A stretch of DNA of 64,000 nt from Desulfolinea sp964487745 (GTDB taxonomy: Bacteria; Chloroflexota; Anaerolineae; Anaerolineales; Villigracilaceae): positions 62,001-126,000 of the forward strand of contig CAZASG010000004.1 in NCBI GenBank assembly GCA_964487745.1, given 5' to 3'. A model generated the notes under the pieces. That model ran no database searches, was not told the origin of the DNA, and saw only the letters and a program-made list of their open reading frames with translations. Position 1 is the first letter of the stretch. Every line of letters begins with the position of its first letter. The position numbers and the translations under genes were made by a program. Shown piece by piece: positions 1 to 8,340 of the stretch.

Positions 1-1749
1 TTTCTGGCGGATCAGATCAGGAGGAATATTCAAAATTTGTGTCGTTGCTTCAGCCATATCTGCGAAAACAGGGGCGGCGGTGTGCGAAGCCCAAATGGAT
101 GTAGTCGGTTTTTCTAGCCAAACGTAAATCATGAATTGCGGGTCATCTACCGGTCCCCAACCAACAAAGGATGTGTTGGTCTGGGTGCTGGAGTAACTGC
201 CGAATTCGGTCGGGATCTCCGCTGTGCCAGTCTTGCCAGCCAGGCGATATCCCGGAATAGTGGCTTCAGAATTTTCCACGTTAAGCGCATTGGCGAGCAT
301 TGCGTTGAGCTGAAGCGCAGTTTCTCGTGAGATCGGTCGCCCGGCATCCTGTGGTGGGAAGTTGTATTGTTTACCGTCTCTGACCATGCCATAAAGCAGA
401 TGTGGAGTGACCATCGTGCCTTCGTTGGCGACAGCGGATACTGCCATCATGATCTGGATGGGCGTGGCTGTGACGCCTTGACCAAAAGAATTGGTAGCAA
501 GGTCGACAGCGTACCAGTCCGAATCGCCCGGGACCCGGAGCCTGCCACCGGCTTCTCCACTTAAGTCGATCCCGGTTGGATGGCCGATCCCGAAACGGTT
601 CATATACCCGTAAAAATCTTCTGTACCCATCTGAACGGCGATCTTCGCCAGACAAATGTTGAGCGAGTGACGCAGGCAGCCTGTCATATCTTGAATGCCC
701 CAGGCTTCGTTATCCCAATTGCGAATGACGGCGCCGCCAAACTCGTAGGTGCCTGTATCTGTGTAGGCTGTGTCGGGGGTGACGACACCCATATCAAGCG
801 CTGCTGCCATTGTCAGTATCTTGAAGACAGAGCCGGGTTCATAGGGCATATTGACGGCGCGGTTAAATTCGCTGGCGCTGTCAAAGAGTATGTTGTAATC
901 GGAATAGCTCGTCAGGTCCAGCCGGGGGGCAGATGCCATGGCCATGATCTCGCCGTTACGCGGGTCCATAATAATGATCGTGCCAGCTTCTGCGCCGTAA
1001 TCGTAAAGCGACTGATCAAGAATGGCTTCTGTGGCAGCCTGAAGTTCACGATCAAGGGTCAGGATCAAAGTCGTGCCATCGGGAACATGGGGGATTTCCT
1101 CAACACGATTGGGGTCAGCAGGGATCCAAACCTTGACGGGGTTACCTGCTAATAGATCATTATATTTTTCTTCAATACCGAAGTAGCCGCGCTCTGATTG
1201 GTTAACAAAGCCGATCACATTCGATGCAAGGCTTTTTTCAGGATAGCTGCGTGCCAAATGTTCACGGAAATGTAAACCTGACAGGCTTTCCTGCCCTTCT
1301 TCAGCCTTATCGACACTTTCTTCCTCGAGTTCCGCCATAATGCGTTTGATCTCTTCTGCATCTTCTACCGAAACATAGTCGATCAGCATGACGTAGACGA
1401 GTTCTTCGCTGGCGTTGTTAATCTTATCCAGAATGGTTACGTAATCTGCGGCGGGAATGACAGCGGAAAGAATTTCCGCGATACTTTGCGCGTTTTCAAC
1501 CTGTTCGAGCGTGACGCCGATCTCGAAAACAGTCTGGTTGCCTGCAAGAAGCTTTCCGTTACGGTCGTAAATCTCGCCACGAGCAGGGAAGATGGTCTCG
1601 ATCCAACCTTTATTACGTTCTACTTGATCGCGAAATTCCTGTGCTTCGGGGCTGACTTGAATGCGTATCATCTGTGCAATGATGGCGATGCTGATTAAAG
1701 CGAAAAATCCGGCAATGGTCACGGAGCGCCAAGCATATTCTCGTCTCAT
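1..1749 (-). CDS. ftsI: Penicillin-binding protein 2/3 (FtsI-type transpeptidase), 3' end outside window
   Basis: This is a peptidoglycan transpeptidase that cross-links wall peptides, most likely at the division septum. The reverse strand is open from the ATG at 1747-1749 to the window edge (583 codons). A cytoplasmic start and one membrane anchor (about residues 8-28) are followed by a dimerisation domain and the transpeptidase domain. The three active-site motifs are visible: SVFK (820-831), SLN (658-666) and KTGT (226-237). The start codon overlaps the stop of the upstream ftsL-like gene as ATGA, with GGAGG just upstream inside that gene, so the two are probably translationally coupled. 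The dcw context favours FtsI over an elongation PBP2. Any C-terminal PASTA domains would lie outside the window. Confidence 0.93.
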   Translation of the reverse strand, partial: MRREYAWRSVTIAGFFALISIAIIAQMIRIQVSPEAQEFRDQVERNKGWIETIFPARGEIYDRNGKLLAGNQTVFEIGVTLEQVENAQSIAEILSAVIPAADYVTILDKINNASEELVYVMLIDYVSVEDAEEIKRIMAELEEESVDKAEEGQESLSGLHFREHLARSYPEKSLASNVIGFVNQSERGYFGIEEKYNDLLAGNPVKVWIPADPNRVEEIPHVPDGTTLILTLDRELQAATEAILDQSLYDYGAEAGTIIIMDPRNGEIMAMASAPRLDLTSYSDYNILFDSASEFNRAVNMPYEPGSVFKILTMAAALDMGVVTPDTAYTDTGTYEFGGAVIRNWDNEAWGIQDMTGCLRHSLNICLAKIAVQMGTEDFYGYMNRFGIGHPTGIDLSGEAGGRLRVPGDSDWYAVDLATNSFGQGVTATPIQIMMAVSAVANEGTMVTPHLLYGMVRDGKQYNFPPQDAGRPISRETALQLNAMLANALNVENSEATIPGYRLAGKTGTAEIPTEFGSYSSTQTNTSFVGWGPVDDPQFMIYVWLEKPTTSIWASHTAAPVFADMAEATTQILNIPPDLIRQK

Positions 1750-2192
1750 CTCAAACCTCCTCGCATTTGTTGACCAAACCAATCAAAAAGGGATTGAGTA
1801 TAGGCTTCAGAGATGATGCTTTGTTCTGTGTTATTCGCATTGCCATCGACGAGATTGACAGGTCCCTTGCCCTGATAGCCTGGAACAAGAAGATAGTGGG
1901 TTTCAGCTGCAGTGGCTGTACGAAAATTGAGTCCATCGCTGCGACTGGCAACTTCCCGGTAGGAGAGTAGCTGTGCCAATTCCGTTTTAAGATTGGCATT
2001 CTCTTCTCGAACCTTCCCGGTTTTCCATTCGAGGCTTTGAATTTCACGCCCGACCAGGGTAGTACGGGCGGCTACATTAAGGTAGAGAGCGGCGATCATG
2101 CTAATGCCGGTGATGACAACCAAAATAGTCCCTACCATTTGTCGGCGGGTTCTCCAGGGGGCTTGGCGGATGCGGCGGTTGAAGGTTGTCAT
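1746..2192 (-). CDS. ftsL: FtsL-like septum protein
   Basis: A 148-residue bitopic membrane protein between rsmH and ftsI, the usual place of ftsL. It has a basic N-terminus, one membrane segment (about residues 20-42) and a short heptad-like region with the pattern REENANLKTELAQLL (about 62-77) that fits the FtsL/DivIC coiled coil. FtsL family members are poorly conserved, so the name rests on position and topology more than on sequence. Its last codons carry the ribosome-binding site of ftsI. The C-terminal 70 residues after the coiled coil are longer than in many FtsL proteins and have no motif I recognise. Confidence 0.72.
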   Translation of the reverse strand: MTTFNRRIRQAPWRTRRQMVGTILVVITGISMIAALYLNVAARTTLVGREIQSLEWKTGKVREENANLKTELAQLLSYREVASRSDGLNFRTATAAETHYLLVPGYQGKGPVNLVDGNANNTEQSIISEAYTQSLFDWFGQQMRGGLR

Positions 2193-2282
2193 CTTTTTTA
2201 TTATGTAGGGCGTAACATCTAGATATGTTGTGCCTGGGTTGTTTTGAAATCGGTAGATTTCGAGTTAAATATTTGTTAGGAG

Positions 2283-3206
2283 CTAAAGTTTTTCGGCAAT
2301 TCTCAGGCGGGCGCTGCGCGCTCGCGGGTTCTTTGCAATTTCCTCGTCGCTGGCAAAGATCGGTTTTCGTACGATCTCTTTCAGCGTAGCCTTGTGTCCA
2401 CAGGTGCAGATGGGCTGCCTGGGTGGGCAAAGACAATCTTTGCTTTCCTGACGGAAATACTGCTTTACGATGCGGTCTTCCAGCGAGTGGAAGGAGATGA
2501 CCGCCAGCCGTCCGCCGGGGGCGAGGGCTTTTGCCGCTTGCGGGAGAACGCTTTCGATGGCGTTCATCTCGTCGTTTACGGCGATCCGTAAGGCTTGAAA
2601 TGTGCGGGTTGCGGGGTGTACGCGCATCCCTTTACGAGGAATTACTTTTTCTATAATGGAAGCAAGCTGACCCGTAGTATGGATCGGTCGCGTCCTGAGT
2701 ATGGCTTTGGCAATTTGCCGAGAAGCACGTTCTTCACCGTAGCGGAAGATTATTTCTGCCAGAGTTGCTTCGCTGTAGGTGTTGACGATGTCGGCTGCGC
2801 TTTCTGCTAATCTGGGGTCGAAGCGCATATCGAGAGGGGCGTCTTCCCGAAAAGAGAAACCTCTTTCTGGGGTGTCGAATTGCATTGACGAGGCGCCGAG
2901 GTCAAGAACGATGCCGTTGACCAAAGTCCATTTTATTTCTTTGAGCGTTTCTTCAAGCGTGGTGTAGGAGCGTTGCAGGAGGGTGCTGCGCCGCTCGTGA
3001 GGAGCCAAGTTCTCACGAGCTAGCGCCAGCGCCTGAGGGTCTACATCGAGACCGAGCAATTTTCCTTCGGGGGCACAGGCTTCGAGAATGCCGAGAGCAT
3101 GTCCGCCTGCGCCGAGGGTACAATCAACGTAGCAGCCTTTATTTTTTGGCGCTAACGCTTGAAGGGTCTCATGGTAAAGTACGGGTTTGTGCGCCGCCGA
3201 GACCAT
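2283..3206 (-). CDS. rsmH: 16S rRNA (cytosine(1402)-N(4))-methyltransferase
   Basis: RsmH (MraW) methylates N4 of C1402 in the 16S rRNA P site using S-adenosylmethionine. The protein has 307 residues, normal for the family. It opens with HKPVLYHETL, followed by the SAM-binding motif DCTLGAGGHA. NGIVLDLGASSMQFD and ERGFSFR are further family blocks, and VISFHSLEDRIVK is the hallmark C-terminal motif. A Cys-rich segment with the pattern CLCPPRQPICTCG near the C-terminus is common in this family. It starts 3 nt after the mraZ stop, so it is in the same operon. Confidence 0.97.
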   Translation of the reverse strand: MVSAAHKPVLYHETLQALAPKNKGCYVDCTLGAGGHALGILEACAPEGKLLGLDVDPQALALARENLAPHERRSTLLQRSYTTLEETLKEIKWTLVNGIVLDLGASSMQFDTPERGFSFREDAPLDMRFDPRLAESAADIVNTYSEATLAEIIFRYGEERASRQIAKAILRTRPIHTTGQLASIIEKVIPRKGMRVHPATRTFQALRIAVNDEMNAIESVLPQAAKALAPGGRLAVISFHSLEDRIVKQYFRQESKDCLCPPRQPICTCGHKATLKEIVRKPIFASDEEIAKNPRARSARLRIAEKL

Positions 3207-3209
3207 CTC

Positions 3210-3647
3210 TTAGTCTTTCGAGAGGTCGAGAGCGGTAAATCTTTGCGCGTTGGCTTCGGCGTTTTCGAGGCTGTTTATTTGCTCTTGCCAGAGGGAGGGC
3301 GTCCAGATCTCAAAATATTCACCTTGCCCGGCGACAGTTGTGTCGGTTTCGATCTGGGCAAATTGACGCAGGTCTGGGGGAAGATTGATGCGCCCAACTT
3401 TATCAGGAGTGATAGAATAGGCGTTAGCGAAGAATAGACGGCGAAGTTCACGTGTGGCAGGATCAGCCAGGTTCATGGCATTGATGCGCTGATAAACGGC
3501 TTCAAAATAATCCAGCGTCATCACCATCAGGCAGCGATCAAACCCGCGCGTTACAAAGCCGCCTTCTGCAAGATCATCGCGAAAGCGGGCGGGGACGATG
3601 ATGCGTCCTTTTGTATCGAGTGAGTGTTGATACTGCCCTAAGAACAT
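3210..3647 (-). CDS. mraZ: Transcriptional regulator MraZ
   Basis: MraZ is a ring-forming AbrB/SpoVT-like DNA-binding protein that represses the dcw operon through repeats upstream of its own gene. The start is placed at the ATG at 3645-3647, giving 145 residues beginning MFLGQYQHSLDTKGRI, the usual N-terminus. A longer frame to 3746 is open but would run through the promoter and operator. Two AbrB-like halves are seen: DTKGRIIVPARFRDDL and DKVGRINLPPDLRQFA. It is first in the operon with rsmH 3 nt downstream. The operator and promoter described upstream match the family's autoregulation. Confidence 0.96.
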   Translation of the reverse strand: MFLGQYQHSLDTKGRIIVPARFRDDLAEGGFVTRGFDRCLMVMTLDYFEAVYQRINAMNLADPATRELRRLFFANAYSITPDKVGRINLPPDLRQFAQIETDTTVAGQGEYFEIWTPSLWQEQINSLENAEANAQRFTALDLSKD

Positions 3648-3672
3648 TTGTGCTAATACCCTTTTAACAGGC

Positions 3673-3695
3673 AAACGCCGGACTCTCCGGCGTTT
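3673..3695 (-). other. Hairpin in the mraZ 5' leader
   Basis: A perfect 9-bp inverted repeat (AAACGCCGG and CCGGCGTTT, 5-nt loop) lies between the MraZ operator and the mraZ start codon, so it is in the untranslated leader. There is no clean run of T after it on the minus strand, so it is not an obvious terminator. A role in leader stability or attenuation is only a guess. Confidence 0.5.
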
Positions 3696-3721
3696 CTTTA
3701 GCGGGATAAGTGGATTTACCC

Positions 3722-3746
3722 TCCACTTCGTCCCACTTTCCTCCAC
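3722..3746 (-). promoter_or_regulatory. MraZ operator: three GTGGR boxes with 10-bp period
   Basis: On the minus strand GTGGA, GTGGG and GTGGA occur at 3742-3746, 3732-3736 and 3722-3726, exactly 10 bp apart. A fourth GTGGG lies upstream at 3806-3810. Known MraZ proteins bind tandem GTGGG-type repeats separated by 5 nt upstream of mraZ. The array directly abuts the -10 element and covers the predicted transcription start, so bound MraZ would block initiation. Confidence 0.85.
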
Positions 3747-3775
3747 ATTCTACATGATTTGTACCCAAAAGGCAA
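3747..3775 (-). promoter_or_regulatory. Promoter of the mraZ-rsmH-ftsL-ftsI operon
   Basis: The minus strand reads TTGCCT (3770-3775), a 17-nt spacer, then TAGAAT (3747-3752). Start of transcription is expected near 3740, inside the GTGGR array. Confidence 0.75.
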
Positions 3776-3871
3776 GCATCGTCTTTTGTTTTTTGGCGTT
3801 TTTCTCCCACTTTTTGATTCCCTCTAAAGTACTATATGAATGAAGGCCTCAAGCTTTTAAGTGTTGAGAGT

Positions 3872-3915
3872 CTGAAAAGGAAAGCTGGACGCACCGGATG
3901 CGCCCGCCTTTTCAG
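3872..3915. other. Long inverted repeat between divergent promoters
   Basis: CTGAAAAGG at 3872-3880 pairs with CCTTTTCAG at 3907-3915, and an inner CGCA/TGCG stem closes on CCGGA. It sits in the roughly 190-bp gene-free stretch between the mraZ promoter and the nuclease promoter. No T-run follows on either strand. It could be a small RNA, an operator or a relic; I see no gene here. Confidence 0.4.
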
Positions 3916-3968
3916 TTGTTCCCGTTTATTTTATTTCGATTTGAACTCTTAAAATTTTGGGTGCGACC

Positions 3969-3997
3969 TTGCAATTTTGTAAGGTCTGCTCTAAAAT
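3969..3997 (+). promoter_or_regulatory. Promoter of the secreted nuclease gene
   Basis: TTGCAA (3969-3974), 17-nt spacer, TAAAAT (3992-3997). Transcription would start near 4004 and leave a leader of about 150 nt. The leader contains a small hairpin at about 4097-4118 and a purine-rich site at 4042-4050. Confidence 0.7.
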
Positions 3998-4052
3998 GAA
4001 TAAGCAATATTCTATACAGATCTGCGAATTTTTACATGCATGAGGAGGAGTA

Positions 4053-4145
4053 TTGGAAGTTCATATCCGCATTGCGGGGGATTTTTTTTCTATGGAGATT
4101 CTCTTTTTAGAGAGTCTTATTTCACCAAACCTTACAACTGAATAG
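4053..4145 (+). CDS. Possible 30-residue upstream reading frame in the nuclease leader
   Basis: A strong GAGGAGGAG (4042-4050) precedes a TTG at 4053. The frame runs 30 codons to a TAG at 4143-4145, which overlaps the ribosome-binding site of the nuclease. The peptide begins MEVHIRIAGDFF and has no recognised motif. The overlap would allow coupling of translation. The close spacing and the TTG start make this weak. The alternative is that the purine tract is simply part of the untranslated leader. Confidence 0.25.
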   Translation: MEVHIRIAGDFFSMEILFLESLISPNLTTE

Positions 4146-4154
4146 GAGAAATTG

Positions 4155-7100
4155 ATGTCTCAAAATAGCTTTTTCAGTAAGTCCTTTGCGTTCTTGCTGA
4201 TTTTTGTTTTGGTTGCTGCTGCCCTGCCAATGAGCACGGCCAGTGCCAGCCCGGCACTCTCGACCACCATCGTGGCCTACGACATGGTCGGCAGTGCCAG
4301 CCAAAATCTGGTCAGCTACACAAACGCCTTCACAGGTGCATTTGGCTCCGCCGCTGACGGTTTCCAGAAATATCAACGCTGGGTTTCCCCCACGATCCCG
4401 TACGCCGTTCTCGATGATAGCTTGTCCATTTATACGGGCGACTATATGGGCGTTATCAAAGAAGGCAACACCGACGAATTCTTTGGCGTAGTCGATACCG
4501 TCAACGGCGATAACTCCGGCCCTGTCTCTGCAACCTGGGTCTTCGATGTCAACGGCGAAACCGACCTTAATCTCGCCATCGATATGGGCGCGATGGGTGA
4601 TTTTGAAACATCCGATTTCTTCACCTGGGAATATCAATTTGACGGCGGCACAGTAGAAACTGCCTTTGCCAGCACAGTTGACGAAGCAGGCAGCTACACC
4701 TACACACTCGAAGGTGGCAGCACCCAGACATGGAGCGATCCTATGCTCGTGGACGGCACCGTTCTCAGCAACGACCTGCAAAGCTTCTCCGCTGCCTTAA
4801 CCGGCTCCGGCGCGCAACTGACCGTTACCCTGACCGCCAGCTTCAACGGTGGTTCTGAAACCTTTGCCTTCCAGAATATCAAGATAATAAAAGAAGCCGC
4901 TTTCGAAGCTTATGACATGCGCGGCAGTGCCAGCCAAAATCTGGTCAGCTACACAAACGCCTTTACAGGTGCATTTGGTTCCGCCGCTGACGGTTTCCAG
5001 AAATATCAACGCTGGGTTTCCCCTACGATCCCGTACGCCGTGCTCGATGACAGCCTCTCCATCTATACAGGCGACTATATGGGCGTTATCAAAGAAGGCA
5101 ACACCGACGAATTCTTTGGTGTGGTAGACACTGTCAATGGCGATAACTCCGGCCCGGTCTCCGCGACCTGGGTCTTTGATGTTAGTGCTGCCGGTGATCT
5201 TGATCTCTCCATCGACATGGGCGCGATGGGCGATTTCGAATCATCCGACTGGTTTACCTGGGAATATCAATTTGACGGCGGGACAGTAGAAACTGCATTC
5301 GCCAGCACAGTTGACGAAGCAGGCAGCTACACCTACACGCTCGAAGGTGGCAGCACCCAGACATGGAGCGACCCCATGCTCGTGGACGGAACAGTCTTGA
5401 GCAACGACCTGCAAACCTTCACCACCGCCTTGACTGGCTCCGGTTCAGAACTAACTCTGACCTTGACCGCCAGTTTCAACGGTGGTTCAGAAGCCTACGC
5501 CTTCCAAAACATCTACATCGCTGATGGTGAAGTTGGCCCGCCCCCCCCACCGCCTTCAAATTGTGGTCTCCCGTTTACTCCTGTTTACGATGTCCAGGGG
5601 AATGGCTTTTCCAGCCCGCTCGATGGAACGCAGGTAGAGGTTGAAGGTGTTGTGACCGCTGATATGCAGGATGGCAAATCCGGCTTTACAATCCAGGATG
5701 TTGCTGGTGATGGTGATGCTGCTACATCGGATGGTGTCTTCGTTTACGCTTCCTCCCCGGATGTGAATGTGGGTGACCATGTCCGAGTGACCGGTTATGC
5801 AGATGAGTACTACGGCTTAACTCAGATTACCAGTGTGAGCGATCTTGAAGTTTGCTCGACAGGCAATAGTGTTTCGGCAACCCTGATAGCTCTCCCTGTT
5901 GTGGATACGGGCGATCTCGAAGCCTTTGAAGGCATGTTAGTCAGCTTTGCACAGCCACTGTTCATCTCTGAATACTATAACTTCGGGCGCTATGGCGAGA
6001 TCGTCTTGACGACTGATCGTCAATTCCAGCCAACTGCAACATTCGATCCCGGTTCGGTGGATGCTGCCCAAATGTTGGCAGATAATCTTTTGAGCCGTAT
6101 CAAGCTGGATGATGGGCGCGGATCGCAGAATCCTGACCCTGCTTTGCACCCGGATGGTGGCATCTTTGATATGTCCAATCTCTTCCGCGGCGGCGACATT
6201 CTGAACAATGTTACCGGTATCGTGGATTACAACTATGGCGAATACAAGATCCAACTCACTACGGGTGCCGATCATGTTGAAGCCAACCCGCGCACTGCTC
6301 AACCGGATGATGTGGGTGGCAGCCTGAAAGTTGCCAGCTTCAATGTGCTGAATTACTTCACCACACTGGATGATGGCACAAACGATATTTGTGGTCCGAA
6401 TCAGAATCTTGAATGCCGTGGCGCGGATACCACCGAAGAATTTGAACGCCAGCGTACAAAGATCGTTGCCGCCCTTGCCGCCATCGATGCGGATGTGGTC
6501 GGTTTGATCGAGATCGAGAACAACGACTATGAAGCCGTTGCCGATCTGGTAGCAGGGCTTAACGATGCTGTTGGCGCGGGCACCTATGGTTATGTCGACA
6601 CCGGTTATATCGGTGAAGATGCGATCAAGGTCGCTTTTATTTATAAGACAGCCACAGTTTCGTTGGTTGGTGATTACGCCATCCTCGATGAGTCTGTCGA
6701 TAGCCGTTTCATCGACTCCAAGAACCGCCCGGCGTTGGCGCAGACCTTCATAGACAATACCACCGGTGGCGTCTTCACGGCTGTGGTTAATCACCTGAAA
6801 TCAAAGGGTTCCCCCTGTGATGATGTTGGTGATCCCAACACGGGTGACGGTTCTGGCAACTGTAACGGAACCCGCACATTAGCTGCAGAAGCCCTCGTGG
6901 ACTGGTTGGCGACTGACCCGACCAATAGCGGCGACGCAGATTTCCTCATCATGGGTGACTTGAATGCCTACGACAAGGAAGACCCGATCGATGCCATTCT
7001 TGCGGGTGGTTACACCGATATGGTTTACAACTACCTCGGTGAGAACGCCTACTCCTACGTCTTCGACGGGCAGTTGGGCTATCTCGATCATGCTCTGGCA

Positions 7101-7634
7101 AATGGTGATCTGGCTGAAGAAGTCAGCGGTGTTACCATCTGGCATATCAACGCCGACGAAGCTAACCTGATCGACTACGATATGAGCTACAAGAAGGATG
7201 CACAGGATGCACTCTACGCGCCGGATGCCTACCGCTCTTCGGATCATGATCCGGTTTTGGTCGGGATGAACCTCTGCGATGAGATCGCGCCCACGCTTGA
7301 GATTGAACTCTCAGTGGATACATTGTGGCCTGCTAATCACAAATACGTGGACGTCACTGCCACAGTGCTTGCTACCGATAACTTCGACGTGGCGCCCGTT
7401 GTTGAACTGCTTTCCGTTACATCCAGCGAAGCGGACGAAGGTCTTGGCGATGGCGACTTCCCGAACGATATCGTTATTGTTGACGACTACACATTCCAAC
7501 TGCGCGCAGAACGAGATGCGACAAATAAAGAAGGTCGCACTTACACGATCACTTATCAAGTGACGGATGCCTGCGGCAATGTGACTGTTGGTTCAGCGAC
7601 AGTCTACGTCCCCTTTAGCCAGAAGAAGAAATAA
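4155..7634 (+). CDS. Secreted ExeM/NucH-type endonuclease with duplicated N-terminal module
   Basis: This is a 1159-residue exported protein, probably a cell-surface or released nuclease for scavenging extracellular DNA. The ATG at 4155 has AGGAG 6 nt upstream; a TTG directly before it is not needed. In order: signal peptide (1-31); two near-identical 211-residue modules of unknown function (about 41-251 and 252-462); a six-Pro linker; an OB-fold domain of the nuclease-associated type (about 469-567); an endonuclease/exonuclease/phosphatase domain (about 723-1035); and an Ig-like C-terminal domain. Catalytic blocks of the EEP fold are visible: SFNVLNYF, IEIENNDYEA, NHLKSKG, MGDLNAYDKEDP and SSDHDPVL. 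No sortase or anchor signal is seen. A strong terminator follows. Confidence 0.88.
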   Translation: MSQNSFFSKSFAFLLIFVLVAAALPMSTASASPALSTTIVAYDMVGSASQNLVSYTNAFTGAFGSAADGFQKYQRWVSPTIPYAVLDDSLSIYTGDYMGVIKEGNTDEFFGVVDTVNGDNSGPVSATWVFDVNGETDLNLAIDMGAMGDFETSDFFTWEYQFDGGTVETAFASTVDEAGSYTYTLEGGSTQTWSDPMLVDGTVLSNDLQSFSAALTGSGAQLTVTLTASFNGGSETFAFQNIKIIKEAAFEAYDMRGSASQNLVSYTNAFTGAFGSAADGFQKYQRWVSPTIPYAVLDDSLSIYTGDYMGVIKEGNTDEFFGVVDTVNGDNSGPVSATWVFDVSAAGDLDLSIDMGAMGDFESSDWFTWEYQFDGGTVETAFASTVDEAGSYTYTLEGGSTQTWSDPMLVDGTVLSNDLQTFTTALTGSGSELTLTLTASFNGGSEAYAFQNIYIADGEVGPPPPPPSNCGLPFTPVYDVQGNGFSSPLDGTQVEVEGVVTADMQDGKSGFTIQDVAGDGDAATSDGVFVYASSPDVNVGDHVRVTGYADEYYGLTQITSVSDLEVCSTGNSVSATLIALPVVDTGDLEAFEGMLVSFAQPLFISEYYNFGRYGEIVLTTDRQFQPTATFDPGSVDAAQMLADNLLSRIKLDDGRGSQNPDPALHPDGGIFDMSNLFRGGDILNNVTGIVDYNYGEYKIQLTTGADHVEANPRTAQPDDVGGSLKVASFNVLNYFTTLDDGTNDICGPNQNLECRGADTTEEFERQRTKIVAALAAIDADVVGLIEIENNDYEAVADLVAGLNDAVGAGTYGYVDTGYIGEDAIKVAFIYKTATVSLVGDYAILDESVDSRFIDSKNRPALAQTFIDNTTGGVFTAVVNHLKSKGSPCDDVGDPNTGDGSGNCNGTRTLAAEALVDWLATDPTNSGDADFLIMGDLNAYDKEDPIDAILAGGYTDMVYNYLGENAYSYVFDGQLGYLDHALANGDLAEEVSGVTIWHINADEANLIDYDMSYKKDAQDALYAPDAYRSSDHDPVLVGMNLCDEIAPTLEIELSVDTLWPANHKYVDVTATVLATDNFDVAPVVELLSVTSSEADEGLGDGDFPNDIVIVDDYTFQLRAERDATNKEGRTYTITYQVTDACGNVTVGSATVYVPFSQKKK
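4275..5525 (+). repeat. Tandem 633-bp intragenic duplication
   Basis: Copies beginning at about 4275 and 4908 are in frame and almost identical in DNA as well as protein. For example, the 20-nt words around 4291-4310 and 4924-4943 are the same. The period is 633 bp (211 codons). The high DNA identity points to a recent duplication or ongoing gene conversion. The module contains AYDM at its start and FTWEYQFDGG in the middle; I do not recognise its family. Confidence 0.9.
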
Positions 7635-7655
7635 GCTAGCTGAAAGTTAAAAGAC

Positions 7656-7686
7656 AAGGCGGAGCCATTTGGCTCCGCCTTTTTTT
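7656..7686 (+). terminator. Rho-independent terminator after the nuclease
   Basis: AAGGCGGAGCC pairs with GGCTCCGCCTT around an ATTT loop, followed by seven T. It lies between convergent genes and ends the plus-strand nuclease transcript. Confidence 0.92.
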
Positions 7687-8215
7687 AATTACCTTTGGAA
7701 ATGAACTCAGCAGAAAGTACTTGCTGAGTTGAATTCGTGTAATACACAGCATAAACATCCCCTTGCATATGCTCGGTCAATGCTGGGTTAGCGTTTGTAA
7801 ACGCGATACCTCCCACACGCATTTCGTAGCTTTGAATGGTAAAACGGTCGATTTCGCTATCTGCTATAGAACCTGTCTTACTTTCCACTTTTACGAAATT
7901 GACAACGTCCTCAGCTTTTTCGATCATAGTATCGGTTTTGTTGGATGCTCCTGAGAAAAACCAGATGGAAATAGCAATTAGTACCACGGGTAAAATCCAG
8001 GCTGTCCACTCTTCTTTTGCATTGAGCAAGACCACTGCCCTCCAGATAGCCCCCGCCAAAAACAGGATGGCAAAGAATAATAGAAATTTGGATGACCAGT
8101 CATCAAGTTCTTCAAATTTCTCTTTTTGTTTTCTGGAAAATCGCCCGTTTCGATTGGCGAACAGATCATTGTCATCGAAAGCCAAGAGACTCCGTATTTG
8201 CTCTTCCTTGCTCAT
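7685..8215 (-). CDS. Hypothetical two-segment membrane protein
   Basis: A 176-residue protein I do not recognise. It has a charged, Lys/Glu-rich N-terminal 40 residues, two membrane segments (about 42-62 and 73-92) and a soluble C-terminal half. The C-terminal half (VVNFVKVESKTGSIADSEIDRF onward, in part) has alternating polar and hydrophobic residues that suggest beta structure. A good AGGAGGAAG ribosome site stands 2-8 nt before the ATG. A -10-like TATACT is at 8274-8279 on the minus strand. It is monocistronic and convergent with the nuclease. Confidence 0.7.
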   Translation of the reverse strand: MSKEEQIRSLLAFDDNDLFANRNGRFSRKQKEKFEELDDWSSKFLLFFAILFLAGAIWRAVVLLNAKEEWTAWILPVVLIAISIWFFSGASNKTDTMIEKAEDVVNFVKVESKTGSIADSEIDRFTIQSYEMRVGGIAFTNANPALTEHMQGDVYAVYYTNSTQQVLSAEFISKGN

Positions 8216-8340
8216 CTTCTTCCTCCTTTTTTTGCTGTACGTGACATCCCTTATTGAACTGTCTATATTTCACAGTATACAGAAAAAACGACCATAAAAG
8301 GACGTTTTTGAAAAAAGCAGATCCACTGGTATTGAAAAAG

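Noticed and set aside
3872..3915. Rho-independent terminator between mraZ and the nuclease
   Set aside because: The genes on both sides are transcribed away from it and no T-run follows on either strand.
5937..6794. 285-codon open frame on the minus strand inside the nuclease gene
   Set aside because: It is a mirror frame produced by the codon bias of the real plus-strand gene. It has no ribosome site and no recognisable domain. Similar long shadows at 580-1152, 4122-4781, 10584-11444, 18776-19324 and 23794-24483 were rejected for the same reason.
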